Shown: positions 43,604 to 52,056 of the stretch, piece after piece | How positions within the stretch are numbered: the stretch's first letter is position 1 | Layout: every line of letters starts with the position of its first letter | NCBI RefSeq assembly: GCF_003855155.1 | Contig: NZ_CP034073.1 | Location: forward strand, 3,596,001 to 3,660,000 | DNA: 64,000 bases | DNA from: Shewanella psychromarinicola | GTDB lineage: Bacteria > Pseudomonadota > Gammaproteobacteria > Enterobacterales > Shewanellaceae | Direction of reading: 5' to 3' | Notes under the pieces: generated by a model | Told to the model about the DNA's origin: nothing | Database searches by the model: none | The model's input: the letters and a program-made list of their open reading frames with translations, nothing else | Made by a program: the position numbers and the translations under genes

Positions 43604-45340
43604 ATGCCAGGCAAAATATTCACTTCAGTGATTCCACTACTTGTTTTACTTCCGTTCACTTCATCAGCAAGTTCGTGGGTTGATATCAGTAATCAATACA
43701 CTAATAAACAAATAAAAATTGTCAGTCAGTTTCAACCTGAATTAGCGAGCTCAATTGGAATAACTGCAGTCGATAGTCAATGCAGCAACATTACCAAGGC
43801 ACAAAACGATAAGTTTATTCATACTCTTGAAAGCAGCAAAAAAAGCTTGCAACAGGCACTTGAAACTGAAAAATTATTGCCAGTTCGTCAAGACCTTAAC
43901 ATTATTATCGGCAATATCGATCAGACCATAGCGACGGGTAAGTTAGACGACAAATACATGTTACCTTGGGTTGATGTCCCCTTGATTATATTTCGTGGCG
44001 TATCGGCATTATTAGATGAGCAAATGCCTGATATTCGAAAACAGGCCGCCATGTCGCGCCTTGCTTGTTATGTCGGTAAAACCGGACAACCGGCACTCAC
44101 AGAACAAGCCAAAACACTATTTGAAACAGCCTTAACCAATAAAAGCTTAATGGGCTCCACTAAAGTGGAGGTTAACCAAGCGCTCGCAAGATTCGATACC
44201 TTAATAACAGGTTTACAGCAGTTATTTGATAAAAATAACTTCACCACAGCCAATGACAATATGGTGCTGTTAACACAACAAATTGAAGATTATCGTCAAT
44301 GGGCTGAACAAACCGTTATTCCACACTCACGGGACGACTTTCGATTACCCGCAGAAATTTATGCTTTAAAACTCAAAACCGTCGGCATAGACATCGAACC
44401 GCAGTTATTAATTGAGCAAGCAAAAACAAGTTATATGATAACCAAAGCCAATATGCAGGCTCTTGCACCTTTGGTGGCTAAAAAGTTCGATTTGCCATCA
44501 GATGATTATCGCGATGTTATTAAAGCACTTAAAAACCAGTCTTTGGCCAACGATAAAATTGAAGATTATTATCGTGACATTAATCAAAAACTTGAGCAGA
44601 TAATCACTGAACATCATGTGGTTGATTTACCTAAACGCGATATGCTTATGCGACTTGCCACCGAAGCAGAAGCCGCGGGTAGTCCAGCTCCTCATATGGT
44701 TCCACCACCATTCATTGGCAATACCGGTGAACAGGGCCAATTTATTCTTACCACGGGTAACCCTGCATTAAGCGGTGATGCGGCTTATGATGATTTTAAT
44801 TTTAACGCGGTTGCTTATACATTAAGTGCCCATGAAGGCCGACCTGGTCATGAATTACAATTCTCGGTCATGTTAGAACAAGGCGTTTCACTAGCAAGAG
44901 TCTATTATGCATTTAACAGCGTTAATGTAGAGGGGTGGGCTCTTTATGCTGAAGCAGAAATGTTGCCGTATCTTCCCATTGAAGCACAGCTGATTGCACT
45001 TCAGCACCGATTACTACGTAACGCTCGCGCTATGTTAGATCCAATGCTGAACTTAGGCCTGACGACAAAAGAGCACGCCTATACACTATTGCGTAATGAC
45101 GTTGTTTTTTCAGAAGCGGCGGTGAAACAAGAAGTTGATCGATACACCATGAGAATGCCTGGTCAGGCGGGTAGCTATTTTTATGGTTTATCAAGACTAC
45201 TAGAGATTAGGGCCGGAGTAGAAATTGCCTTAGGAGATAAATTTGATCGTTTAGCGTTTAATAATTTCGTATTAAAACAAGGTTTGATCCCACCACAATT
45301 AATGGCAGAAGCCGTTAACAAACACTTTTTGGCGCAGTAA
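43604..45340 (+). CDS. DUF885 family protein, exported
   Basis: A 578-residue protein with a signal peptide (MPGKIFTSVIPLLVLLPF, cleavage near SSAS). The C-terminal half has the family motif SAHEGRPGHELQ (about residues 408-419), where His, Glu and the second His suggest a metal-dependent hydrolase, and NSVNVEGWALYAEAEMLPY. The DUF885 family is thought to be peptidase-like but the reaction is not established. AAGGGA is 9 bases before the ATG. It is monocistronic, followed by the IS200/IS605 element. Confidence 0.88.
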   Translation: MPGKIFTSVIPLLVLLPFTSSASSWVDISNQYTNKQIKIVSQFQPELASSIGITAVDSQCSNITKAQNDKFIHTLESSKKSLQQALETEKLLPVRQDLNIIIGNIDQTIATGKLDDKYMLPWVDVPLIIFRGVSALLDEQMPDIRKQAAMSRLACYVGKTGQPALTEQAKTLFETALTNKSLMGSTKVEVNQALARFDTLITGLQQLFDKNNFTTANDNMVLLTQQIEDYRQWAEQTVIPHSRDDFRLPAEIYALKLKTVGIDIEPQLLIEQAKTSYMITKANMQALAPLVAKKFDLPSDDYRDVIKALKNQSLANDKIEDYYRDINQKLEQIITEHHVVDLPKRDMLMRLATEAEAAGSPAPHMVPPPFIGNTGEQGQFILTTGNPALSGDAAYDDFNFNAVAYTLSAHEGRPGHELQFSVMLEQGVSLARVYYAFNSVNVEGWALYAEAEMLPYLPIEAQLIALQHRLLRNARAMLDPMLNLGLTTKEHAYTLLRNDVVFSEAAVKQEVDRYTMRMPGQAGSYFYGLSRLLEIRAGVEIALGDKFDRLAFNNFVLKQGLIPPQLMAEAVNKHFLAQ

Positions 45341-45510
45341 AAATTAACACTACAGCCTAACGGATCCCATTTAAATCTTCACAGGTTTGAATGGGATTGT
45401 TAATTTACCCTAGCATTCAGATAATATTCACGTTGTCCTGTCCTGTATGTCATTGGGGCCTAGGAATAGCCTTTGACCCAGACATATATTTATCTAATCT
45501 GTCGAGAAAA

Positions 45511-45543
45511 CCCCGTGATCCGAGCGTAGCGAAAGTCGCGGGG
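45511..45543. repeat. Left-end hairpin of the IS element
   Basis: CCCCGTGA pairs with TCGCGGGG with one G-T pair. Repeated at the right end in direct orientation. Confidence 0.75.
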
Positions 45544-45556
45544 ATGAATCGATAAA

Positions 45557-45952
45557 CTAAGCTTGCTCTTGAATATATTTTCGAATTGTATCAGCGGAGG
45601 CATTGCCGACTGAGCAAGCAAAATATCCATCAGACCAAAAAGTATTCTCCAACCAAAATTGCTTTTTAAGGTTCGGATATCTACTCCAAATTAATCTGTT
45701 GGTTTGCTGCTTAATTCTTCTAACATGCTGCCCAACAGCATATCTTGGCGAAATCCTCAAAAGAATGTGTATGTGATCCCTATCTATTTCGATCTCTTCA
45801 ACTGAAAAGTCAGACTTCTGCGAAATATCTAGAACAGCTCTCTTCATAAACTCGCCAACTTCACCATGTAGTAGTTGCTTTCAATATTTAACAACCAGTA
45901 TTAAGTGCAGCACAATGAGATACTTACAGTGTGAATTAGTTTGGTATTCCAC
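45557..45952 (-). pseudogene. tnpA: IS200-type transposase TnpA, interrupted by an in-frame TGA
   Basis: Read from the GTG at 45952, the frame gives a normal 131-residue TnpA: EYQTNSHCKYLIVLHLILVV, then KY-stop-KQL, where the family has KYRKQL. The TGA is at 45883-45881 (codon 24), a likely CGA to TGA change. The remainder from the ATG at 45847 holds the HUH motif HIHILL (His60, His62) and the C-terminal GYFACSVGNAS with the region of the nucleophile tyrosine. A product that starts at 45847 would lack the first strand of the fold, so transposition by this copy is doubtful. Confidence 0.88.
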
Positions 45953-45989
45953 TTGACAATCTCAAGCTATACAGTAGTCTATACAGTAT

Positions 45990-47216
45990 ATGAAAAAAAC
46001 GCTCAGATATAACTTTCGGCTCAAACCGACAGCAGAACAGGAAGCCAAACTAATTGAGTTTGGCTCATATGCTCGTGGGTTGTGGAACTTGTTGTTGTCA
46101 GAAAATCTGCGTCGTTATAGGTACGACAAAACGTTTTTGTTCTATCCAGAAATGTCAAAATTAATTAAAGAGTTAAAGGTATTCGAAGAGTTCTCTTGGT
46201 TAAAATCCTTTGATTCTGCGGCTGCACAGCAAGTGGCAAGGGATCTGGATACGGCTTTGAAAAACTCTTTTTCTAAGAGTCGATTGCAAAAATTCCCGAC
46301 GTTTAAAGTCAGCTTCAAACAGAAAAAACTGCACAATGACAGTTTTAGGTGTGTAAATAACTCGAACTGTATCCGCATCGAAAATGGTGCGGTCAGCATT
46401 CCGAAAATTGGCAACGTACCGATTGTTTTACACCGTAAATTAGTCAGTGAAATCAAGACTGTTACTGTCCAACTATCACATGGTAAATGGAATGTATCGC
46501 TCACCCAAGAGGTTGAATGCAAGACCGCGAAGCGGGTCTTGCATTCAATTGTAGGCTACGACATTAACAGTCAGCATACGGTTGTAGGTTCGAACGGTTG
46601 GTACGTTAAAAACCCAAAAGCTCTTAAACGTTCATCAACAAAGCTAAAGCAAATTCAAGTCCAGTTGAGCCGAAGGGAAAAGGGCTCTAGTCGCTGGCAT
46701 AAAACCAAATCCCGCTTAAATACACTTCACGGAAAAATCTCACGCCAACGCCTAGCGTTCGCTCACGAAGTATCATGTTCGATAGCCAAGACCAGTGATA
46801 TCATAGTGTTTGAGGATTTAAACGTGAAAGGTATGCAGCAATTTAACGGCCATATGGTGAACGATAACGTGATGGGTATGATCACTTCGCTGACTAAATA
46901 CAAAGTTGAATTGAATGGCGGTATTTACCATGAAATTGGTCGGTTTGTGAAATCGACAGGCATTTGTTATCAATGCAAACACCCGCACAAGTTTGGCCTT
47001 ATCGTGCGAGAATTTGCCTGCGAAAGCTGCGGTTTAGTCCAGTGCAGAGATTTAGCGGCAGCTAAGTCTATCGAGAACACAGGCGAAAATGATTTAATGG
47101 CGACTGGGATAGTCGCCAGGGTAACCCCCAAATTTCAGCAGAAAACATCGATTAAAACGAAAGTCTTTGAGCTATCAAAGTTTGGTGTGGAAACTGAGAA
47201 AAAAGAAGCAGTTTAG
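45990..47216 (+). CDS. tnpB: TnpB, RNA-guided endonuclease of IS605 type
   Basis: A 408-residue OrfB/TnpB. The RuvC acidic residues are all present: Asp191 (VGYDINSQ), Glu275 (IVFEDLNVKGM) and Asp354 (QCRDLAAAKS). A zinc ribbon is formed by Cys326, Cys329, Cys344 and Cys347. The N-terminal WED-like part (YNFRLKPTAEQEAKL) is normal. TnpB uses an omega-RNA made from the right end of the element to cut DNA. The first ribosome site is weak. A 14-bp hairpin lies in the coding sequence at 46513-46548. The nuclease looks active while its transposase partner is broken. Confidence 0.92.
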   Translation: MKKTLRYNFRLKPTAEQEAKLIEFGSYARGLWNLLLSENLRRYRYDKTFLFYPEMSKLIKELKVFEEFSWLKSFDSAAAQQVARDLDTALKNSFSKSRLQKFPTFKVSFKQKKLHNDSFRCVNNSNCIRIENGAVSIPKIGNVPIVLHRKLVSEIKTVTVQLSHGKWNVSLTQEVECKTAKRVLHSIVGYDINSQHTVVGSNGWYVKNPKALKRSSTKLKQIQVQLSRREKGSSRWHKTKSRLNTLHGKISRQRLAFAHEVSCSIAKTSDIIVFEDLNVKGMQQFNGHMVNDNVMGMITSLTKYKVELNGGIYHEIGRFVKSTGICYQCKHPHKFGLIVREFACESCGLVQCRDLAAAKSIENTGENDLMATGIVARVTPKFQQKTSIKTKVFELSKFGVETEKKEAV

Positions 47217-47273
47217 TCGTTAAAAGCTAGATTGCAGAAGCCCCGTGATCAGAGCGAAGCGAAGTCGCGGGGT
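47217..47273 (+). ncRNA. Candidate 3' scaffold of the TnpB omega-RNA (right end)
   Basis: The right-end hairpin 47242-47273 just downstream of tnpB is where IS605 omega-RNA scaffolds end; the guide would be the next bases, from about 47274-47285 on. The 5' limit lies inside tnpB and is not defined. Based on analogy with other IS605 elements. Confidence 0.5.
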
Positions 47274-47468
47274 AATTCACTGGCCTACAAAATGCTAAAG
47301 CATATGAATTTGTAGAGCTTAATCAATTGGTGCCAAGGTTAACTTATTTGGTTTTGGAATAAATCAATTGTGACGATAGGGTCAATCCCCATTTCAACAC
47401 CGCCGACGATAACGATCCCTATTGTGCTAAATAGCAGGTTGTTACAGCATATAGAAAACACTTTTAAA

Positions 47469-48215
47469 TCATTCGATTAAAACAGAGTATTCATCAAGTG
47501 TTGTATGACCTCTAGCGGACAGAAAGCACAACAAAGCTTCAGGGCTACGATTAAGTAAGCGCTCAATTGGGAAATCTACCGCTTCAATGACCGCTATCGC
47601 TTTTTCAAACTCGCCTAAGCTAAAAGCGACATGAGAATCAGATCCCATAACGAGAAGTCCTCCCGCTTTTTTTACAGCATTAGCAATATCAGTGCAGTTG
47701 CGTAAACTGCCTTTTCTAGAGGTTAAAAAAGAGGAATTATTTATCTCAAGCGCGACGTTATGTTTGGCTGCTGCAGCGGCGACGCTGTTAATGTCGATGG
47801 GATAAGCGGGATTGCCTGGATGAGTAATAATATCGACATGACCACTTTCAATACTGTTGATGAGTGCTCTAGTGTGAGCGTCTTTAGTCGATGGGGGGAA
47901 AACCGGTTCATGTAAACCTGCCAGCACGATATCAAGCTCCTGCAAATAATGACCAAAAAAGTCAATTTCGCCATGCTCATTCTTTATATTCGCTTCAATG
48001 CCACGGAGCATGCCAATACCGTCAACAATTCTAGGTAACACTCTCATATTCACAAAGTGCCAAAAATGGGGTGCATCAGCCATATCTGGACCATGATCGG
48101 TAATGGCGAATAATTTGAGACCTTTCGCCTTTGCAACGGAAAAGTAATCATGCACTGTACTATAGGCGTGAGTTGAAGCGATGGTATGAGCGTGAACATC
48201 GACAAGGAATTTCAT
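47469..48215 (-). CDS. ycdX: PHP-domain phosphatase, YcdX family
   Basis: A 248-residue PHP (polymerase and histidinol phosphatase) enzyme. The metal-binding motifs run in order: DVHAHT (about 6-11), ITDHG (~38-42), GIEANI (~71-76), GLHEPVF, HPGNP and GSDSH (~193-197). It matches E. coli YcdX along its length ([45 protein letters not shown]). YcdX binds three metals and shows phosphatase activity on small substrates. It is a single gene, start at ATG 48215. Confidence 0.93.
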   Translation of the reverse strand: MKFLVDVHAHTIASTHAYSTVHDYFSVAKAKGLKLFAITDHGPDMADAPHFWHFVNMRVLPRIVDGIGMLRGIEANIKNEHGEIDFFGHYLQELDIVLAGLHEPVFPPSTKDAHTRALINSIESGHVDIITHPGNPAYPIDINSVAAAAAKHNVALEINNSSFLTSRKGSLRNCTDIANAVKKAGGLLVMGSDSHVAFSLGEFEKAIAVIEAVDFPIERLLNRSPEALLCFLSARGHTTLDEYSVLIE

Positions 48216-48589
48216 GACCAGTCTCGTTGTCTGAGTTAAAAACAGTAGACATCAAGTCTACTCTGTTAACAGGCCTTACTCTATGATCTCTCGAGTTTTG
48301 TTGTAACAAACTTCATGGCGTTAATTCCTCTCTAGCTTTTCTGTGCGTTTTGTTTACGTTAAATGGTTGAAGCAGGGTTATCAAAATAAGTTCAAATAAA
48401 AACATTACTTAGATTATGCTAATTTTAAGGCAAGGTAGCGGTGTTTTTCAAGGTAGTGTTCAAACTTATCGCTTCATAAAGCATAAAGTCGGTTGCCTGG
48501 TGTGCGCCAAATAGTAGATCTTTTTTAAATTCAAAGTCATTTATTGGTAAGTTAACGTTCAAGTAATGCTTTACACGTTAGTTTATATA
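48216..48589. other. Intergenic region, no feature recognised
   Basis: A 374-bp AT-rich stretch between ycdX (minus strand) and the flavin reductase gene (minus strand). It contains the ycdX promoter. I see no ORF, repeat or hairpin worth listing. Confidence 0.5.
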
Positions 48590-49198
48590 CTACTTTCTAG
48601 CGTAAGGTAAACGCACCAGTTTATTGCTAGTGTGGTAACTATCAAGCCCTGTAATGGCGACAGTTTCTATGGCTTGCAAGTCTAAAAAGCCATCACTTTG
48701 CAGCGCGGCCTCATCTACATACACATCGATAATTTCACCAATTACCAGCTCTGTGCCATTAATGGCTAAGTGTTGATGCTCAATAAATTTAACCGAATAT
48801 TTTAAGCGACTTTCTTTTACAAACGGGGCTGTAAAATTATTTAAGAACTCGGGTGTTAACCCTGTTGCATCAAACTCCGATTCGTCTTTATCGTAACGAG
48901 CTGATGTTTGATGAGCTTGCTTATAAATTGATTTATTGACTTGATTAATAGTATACATACCGGTTTGTATAATGTTTTCAAAGGTATGGCGAGGGACACT
49001 ATGAGGGCGTACGATCATACCGACCAGTGGCGGGTTTGCACCTAAGTGGATAACCGAGCTGACAATAGATAAATTGGTATTGCCTTGTAAGTCTTGTGTA
49101 CCAATTAAATTAGCGCTTTTAAAACCCGAGAGGGAATTGATTAAATGTGTACGTGTATGTTTTTCAAGTGCGTCTATACGCTCTTTAGTAAAATGCAT
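48590..49198 (-). CDS. Flavin reductase family protein
   Basis: A 202-residue FMN-binding protein of the flavin reductase-like fold. I start at the ATG at 49198 (MHFTKERI) because GGAGGGAG lies 5 bases before it; the TTG at 49213 is inside that ribosome site. LIGTQDLQGNTNLSIVSSV, ANPPLVGMIVRPHSVPRHTFENI and NGTELVIGEIIDVYVDE are family blocks. It reduces or binds flavin for an unknown partner oxygenase or for detoxification. Monocistronic. Confidence 0.88.
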   Translation of the reverse strand: MHFTKERIDALEKHTRTHLINSLSGFKSANLIGTQDLQGNTNLSIVSSVIHLGANPPLVGMIVRPHSVPRHTFENIIQTGMYTINQVNKSIYKQAHQTSARYDKDESEFDATGLTPEFLNNFTAPFVKESRLKYSVKFIEHQHLAINGTELVIGEIIDVYVDEAALQSDGFLDLQAIETVAITGLDSYHTSNKLVRLPYARK

Positions 49199-49672
49199 TA
49201 AAACTCCCTCCAACGAAACCGTTGATCCTTGCCAACCTAAATAGGCTATTTCACCTTTTTAGTGTTAAATAATGATAGATGTATGCTTGCGCTACTGGCA
49301 CCGAATAAAACCCTTTTGTCATTTTTGACCTTTCAGCGCTTGACGAAATTTGCAATTAAACTTCGCGAGTTTGATATTAGGGAGTCTCTACTTCGCAAAT
49401 AGGACCTGTCCGCAGTCAGCTAAAAACCGATATGTGTTTTACGAGGAAGGATTGCAAATAGATCTATTAAATATTCAAAAGGTTAAGCGACTTTAGATTG
49501 AGCACAAGCAATTCGTTGCCCCCCGAATATAACGATAAAAATTAAGCACAATAATCAGCTTCACGAACGGCGTTGCCTTACAAGGGCCTTTATTCGAAGC
49601 AGGGACAGCCTTGAGAAAAGGTCCAAATAGGCAATAGATAATAGGGAATAGGAAAACATGAGCGTCCTTGGT
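49199..49672. other. Intergenic region, possibly a decayed gene
   Basis: 474 bp with no open frame of note between two minus-strand genes. The higher complexity of the sequence around 49290-49600 may reflect a decayed gene, but I could not identify a family. Confidence 0.4.
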
Positions 49673-50434
49673 TTACTTGCCTTTGCGGCTCACAAGCAAA
49701 TCCTTCGCCTGATTTATTTTTGCGGCCAGATAGTTGCTGCCACCGCGATCAGAATGGAGTTTTTGCATTAGTTTACGATACGCAGCGATAACGTCTTGCT
49801 CCGTTGCCGTTTGATCAAGACCCAGGACGGCATAAGCTTCACTTGCCGTCATCTCAGGGCTATCGCTTGGGCGAGCGTGTTGTTCACTCTCTTCAGAATA
49901 GTGTCCGGCATTGGCAGCTTCGCGCCAGTCAGAACCATGCTGGCGATCAAGATAGGCAGCCAATACTTCGATCGAATCTGGATATTGTTTATCTGCTAGG
50001 CCATACAGAGAAATCAATTCTGACAGACTCAATTCAGACAGGTATTTCCCCTTACCATCAGTCGCCAGTAATTCACCGTCCAAATTGCCACTTTGGTGAT
50101 CAAGGGTCATTTTGAGCAAGCTGGTTTCAACCGTAGAACGCTTCGATGTATCCGAGCTCTGTGTTGCTTTCGCCTTCTGATAAAGACCTTTCAAAAATGG
50201 AAAATAACGTAGCAGTGGAAACAAGCGTTTGGCAAATATCAGTAAACCTGTTCCCAGTGCGGCCAAAATATAAAGCTTTCCCGTGACCGTTAGCAAGATC
50301 AGTATTGTAATCAATGCGACCGCAGCCGCTTTCGCCGCGAATATCTTTCTTTGTTGGGGTTTCAGGGCTTGAATATATTGTACTGTGATATAGCCGATGA
50401 TAATAACCGCTACTAAAACGGCAAGTCTGAACAT
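49673..50434 (-). CDS. Membrane-anchored J-domain protein with HSD instead of HPD
   Basis: A 253-residue protein. Two or three N-terminal hydrophobic segments (VLVAVIIIGYITVQYI, AAAVALITILILLTV, LYILAALGTGLLIF) anchor it in the inner membrane. A middle stretch follows (LDGELLATDGKGKYLSELSLSELISLYGLAD). The C-terminal J-domain (EAYAVLGLDQTATEQDVIAAYRKL) resembles Tim14/Pam18: KLHSDRGGSNYLAAKINQAKDLL. The HPD tripeptide that stimulates DnaK is HSD here (227-229), a one-base change. It forms a two-gene locus with the VWA protein upstream. Confidence 0.85.
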   Translation of the reverse strand: MFRLAVLVAVIIIGYITVQYIQALKPQQRKIFAAKAAAVALITILILLTVTGKLYILAALGTGLLIFAKRLFPLLRYFPFLKGLYQKAKATQSSDTSKRSTVETSLLKMTLDHQSGNLDGELLATDGKGKYLSELSLSELISLYGLADKQYPDSIEVLAAYLDRQHGSDWREAANAGHYSEESEQHARPSDSPEMTASEAYAVLGLDQTATEQDVIAAYRKLMQKLHSDRGGSNYLAAKINQAKDLLVSRKGK

Positions 50435-50472
50435 AAAGTATTCACTTATTTGAGGTATCAGTTAAGTCGTAA

Positions 50473-50606
50473 AGCCTACACCATTTGTTTTACGGTGTTG
50501 CTTTGTCGCCGTGCTTATGTAATCCGAGAGCCTACACGATATTTACGGTGTTGCTTTGTCGCCGTGCTCATGTAATCCGAGAGCCTACTCGATATTTACG
50601 GTGTTT
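50473..50606. repeat. Tandem repeat of ~53-56 bp between J-domain and VWA genes
   Basis: Units start with AGCCTACAC at 50473, 50529 and 50582 (third is partial) and run through GTGTTGCTTTGTCGCCGTGC and ATGTAATCCGAG. The first two share most of their length. There is no spacer variation, so it is not CRISPR. Confidence 0.85.
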
Positions 50607-50653
50607 ATTTTTTCGTTGCAACGGTTGGATTATTTACCGCTCACTAATCACGA

Positions 50654-51352
50654 CTACTTTAATTGCTGTAATAACCGTCTCACGCTCGCATCCTTACTCA
50701 ACAAATTATTTTTCAAAGCAGATTTTCCGCCCGCAGCATATACCGCAACCGCGGCTAACAACTGACCTAACTGTCTAGCACTACCTTGATCAAACTGGCA
50801 ATGTGCACCTCCACTCAATGTCGCTAGCTGTGAGAAAATACTGCCAACCTTTGCATTATTTCCTTCTTGAAAAACAAATAAAGGCAGATTGAGTATTCCC
50901 AACTGGCCTGCTAAGGCTCCAAGTGAATCTGGGTTTTCTTCAACACTATCACCGACAAATACCAGTGCGTTTACTTTGTTTGCGCGAGTTTCACTCAATG
51001 CATGGGATAACACTTTGGCAATCTGGGTTTTCCCGGCCAGGCAGCGAACTGAAAGTAAGGCTTGTTTGATTTCATCGGCGCCGCGTGTCCAGGGAAGTGC
51101 TTTAAACTCTCCAAAACCCCGATAATAACAAAGCTGCACACTTAGAGTACTCACCTTATCGGCTTCGGCAAACATAGCCGCATGTTGTTGACTCGCCATA
51201 TCCCAGCAGTGCTCACGACTTGCTGTGGCATCCATGGCAAATATCAATCTACCCTTGTCTTCGCCAGTGACCCGCGGAGTATTTTTGACTTGGCTAATGA
51301 ATGCCTGAATATCTTGAGTGCGCGACTTTTTATCAGGGAGCTTTGAGACCAT
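50654..51352 (-). CDS. VWA-like protein paired with the J-domain protein
   Basis: A 232-residue soluble protein with a von Willebrand A-like fold: FAMDATASRE (a DxTxS metal site, about 38-47), YYRGFGEFKALPW, GKTQIAKVLSHAL and ALVFVGDSVEENPD. The N-terminus SKLPDKKSRTQDIQAFISQV is charged. It may bind a client protein for the J-domain partner encoded downstream. The function is unknown. The ATG at 51352 lacks a clear ribosome site, and the 219-bp space to the partner gene is filled by tandem repeats. Confidence 0.78.
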   Translation of the reverse strand: MVSKLPDKKSRTQDIQAFISQVKNTPRVTGEDKGRLIFAMDATASREHCWDMASQQHAAMFAEADKVSTLSVQLCYYRGFGEFKALPWTRGADEIKQALLSVRCLAGKTQIAKVLSHALSETRANKVNALVFVGDSVEENPDSLGALAGQLGILNLPLFVFQEGNNAKVGSIFSQLATLSGGAHCQFDQGSARQLGQLLAAVAVYAAGGKSALKNNLLSKDASVRRLLQQLK

Positions 51353-51474
51353 GTGTTATTCCAGTTTCTGCTATATCTAAAGTAAATAATAAACACAAAA
51401 ATAGAGTAACCTAAATAATGTAAAGTAACAAAATCAGCGCCGCTCAAGATTGCCGCTACTATAAGAACATGTGG

Positions 51475-51578
51475 CAATAGTAGGGCAAAGAGTCCGTCGT
51501 CTAGAAGTCCGACGATACCCCTAATGCCGCCGTGATAAAGAGAGGCTAGTGCTCTAATCAGCTGAGCTATGAGTTTAT
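51475..51578 (-). pseudogene. Decayed tRNA-Val-like copy A
   Basis: 51552-51578 keep the 5' half (GAGCTCAGCTGATTAGAGC in tRNA sense) and CCCCTA remains at 51516-51521, but the anticodon loop is replaced by about 19 bases (GCCGCCGTGATAAAGAGAG region) and the T-arm and acceptor end are unrecognisable. Strongly diverged. Confidence 0.65.
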
Positions 51579-51612
51579 TAGCTTTTGAATATTAACTATT
51601 AATTTTAGACAC

Positions 51613-51633
51613 AAAAAAACCAGCTTTCACTGG
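51613..51633 (-). terminator. Terminator-like hairpin behind copy B (first spacer)
   Basis: CCAGCTTTCACTGG with A7 before it on the plus strand reads as a hairpin with T7 on the minus strand. It is a weaker copy of the hairpin at 51796, and the spacers holding them are about 90% alike with a 183-base period. Confidence 0.6.
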
Positions 51634-51657
51634 CCGTATTCTCTTTTATAAGAGAAA

Positions 51658-51759
51658 TGGTACACCCGAGTGGACTTCGCTTTACCACATGAATACCGAC
51701 CCCTACCGCCGCAGTTAACTAAGAGAGGGTAGTGCTCTAACCAGCTGAGCTATGGGTTT
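51658..51759 (-). pseudogene. Decayed tRNA-Val-like copy B with insertions in anticodon loop and T-arm
   Basis: The acceptor 3' end, the CCA, the variable region, the D-arm and the anticodon stem (CTACC/GGTAG) match the intact copies, but the 7-base anticodon loop is replaced by about 20 bases and the T-arm has an extra ~14 bases. The acceptor stem has at least two mismatches. It cannot decode valine. Confidence 0.75.
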
Positions 51760-51795
51760 ATTAGCTTGTGAATATTAACTATTAATTTTAGACAC

Positions 51796-51816
51796 AAAAA
51801 AACCAGCTTTCGCTGG
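51796..51816 (-). terminator. Rho-independent terminator of the tRNA-Val genes
   Basis: CCAGC/GCTGG with a TTTC loop (51803-51816), and A7 at 51796-51802 that becomes T7 on the minus strand. It lies 26 bases beyond the CCA of the tRNA at 51842. Confidence 0.8.
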
Positions 51817-51841
51817 CCGTATTCTCTTTTTACAAGAGAAT

Positions 51842-51918
51842 TGGTACACCCGAGTGGACTCGAACCACCGACCCCTACCATGTCAAGGTAGTGCTCTAAC
51901 CAGCTGAGCTACGGGTGT
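51842..51918 (-). tRNA. tRNA-Val (anticodon GAC)
   Basis: A complete 77-base cloverleaf with encoded CCA (51842-51844). The acceptor stem ACACCCG/CGGGTGT, D-arm GCTCAGCTGGTTAGAGC, anticodon stem CTACC/GGTAG with loop TTGACAT, and T-arm GTGG-TTCGAGT-CCAC are all paired. GAC reads GUC and GUU valine codons. Confidence 0.96.
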
Positions 51919-51956
51919 ATTGTATGAATTTGACTATTTATACTCTGTCAGAAGAG

Positions 51957-52033
51957 TGGTACACCCGAGTGGACTCGAACCACCGACCCCTACCATGTCA
52001 AGGTAGTGCTCTAACCAGCTGAGCTACGGGTGT
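51957..52033 (-). tRNA. tRNA-Val (anticodon GAC), second copy
   Basis: Identical to the copy at 51842-51918 over its 77 bases, with encoded CCA at 51957-51959. The two are 38 bases apart and would be cut from one transcript ended by the hairpin at 51796. Confidence 0.96.
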
Positions 52034-52056
52034 ATAATGTCTTGCTTTGTATGTTT

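Larger units (their letters stand above)
45511..47273. mobile_element. IS200/IS605-family element with divergent tnpA (broken) and tnpB (intact)
   Basis: Bounded here by two nearly identical hairpins in the same orientation: 45511-45543 and 47242-47273 (about 30 of 33 bases match; stem CCCCGTGA/TCGCGGGG). Such subterminal hairpins are the substrate of the HUH transposase. tnpA lies on the minus strand and tnpB on the plus strand, back to back. The true ends are a few to tens of bases outside the hairpins and cannot be placed by eye. Confidence 0.85.

Noticed and set aside
45557..45847. Short but functional TnpA starting at the ATG at 45847
   Set aside because: The in-frame sequence upstream, with one TGA at codon 24, continues the family N-terminus, so the short form is the remnant of a broken gene.
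49290..49640. A possible transposase remnant
   Set aside because: No motif could be recognised on either strand, so I list it only as unexplained intergenic sequence.
50473..50606. Possible CRISPR array
   Set aside because: The units are contiguous ~55-bp repeats with no unique spacers between them, and no cas gene is present in the window.
51842..52033. tRNA-Val as an integration site of a genomic island
   Set aside because: No integrase and no direct repeat of the tRNA 3' end bounding foreign genes is seen nearby; the extra copies are local duplications.
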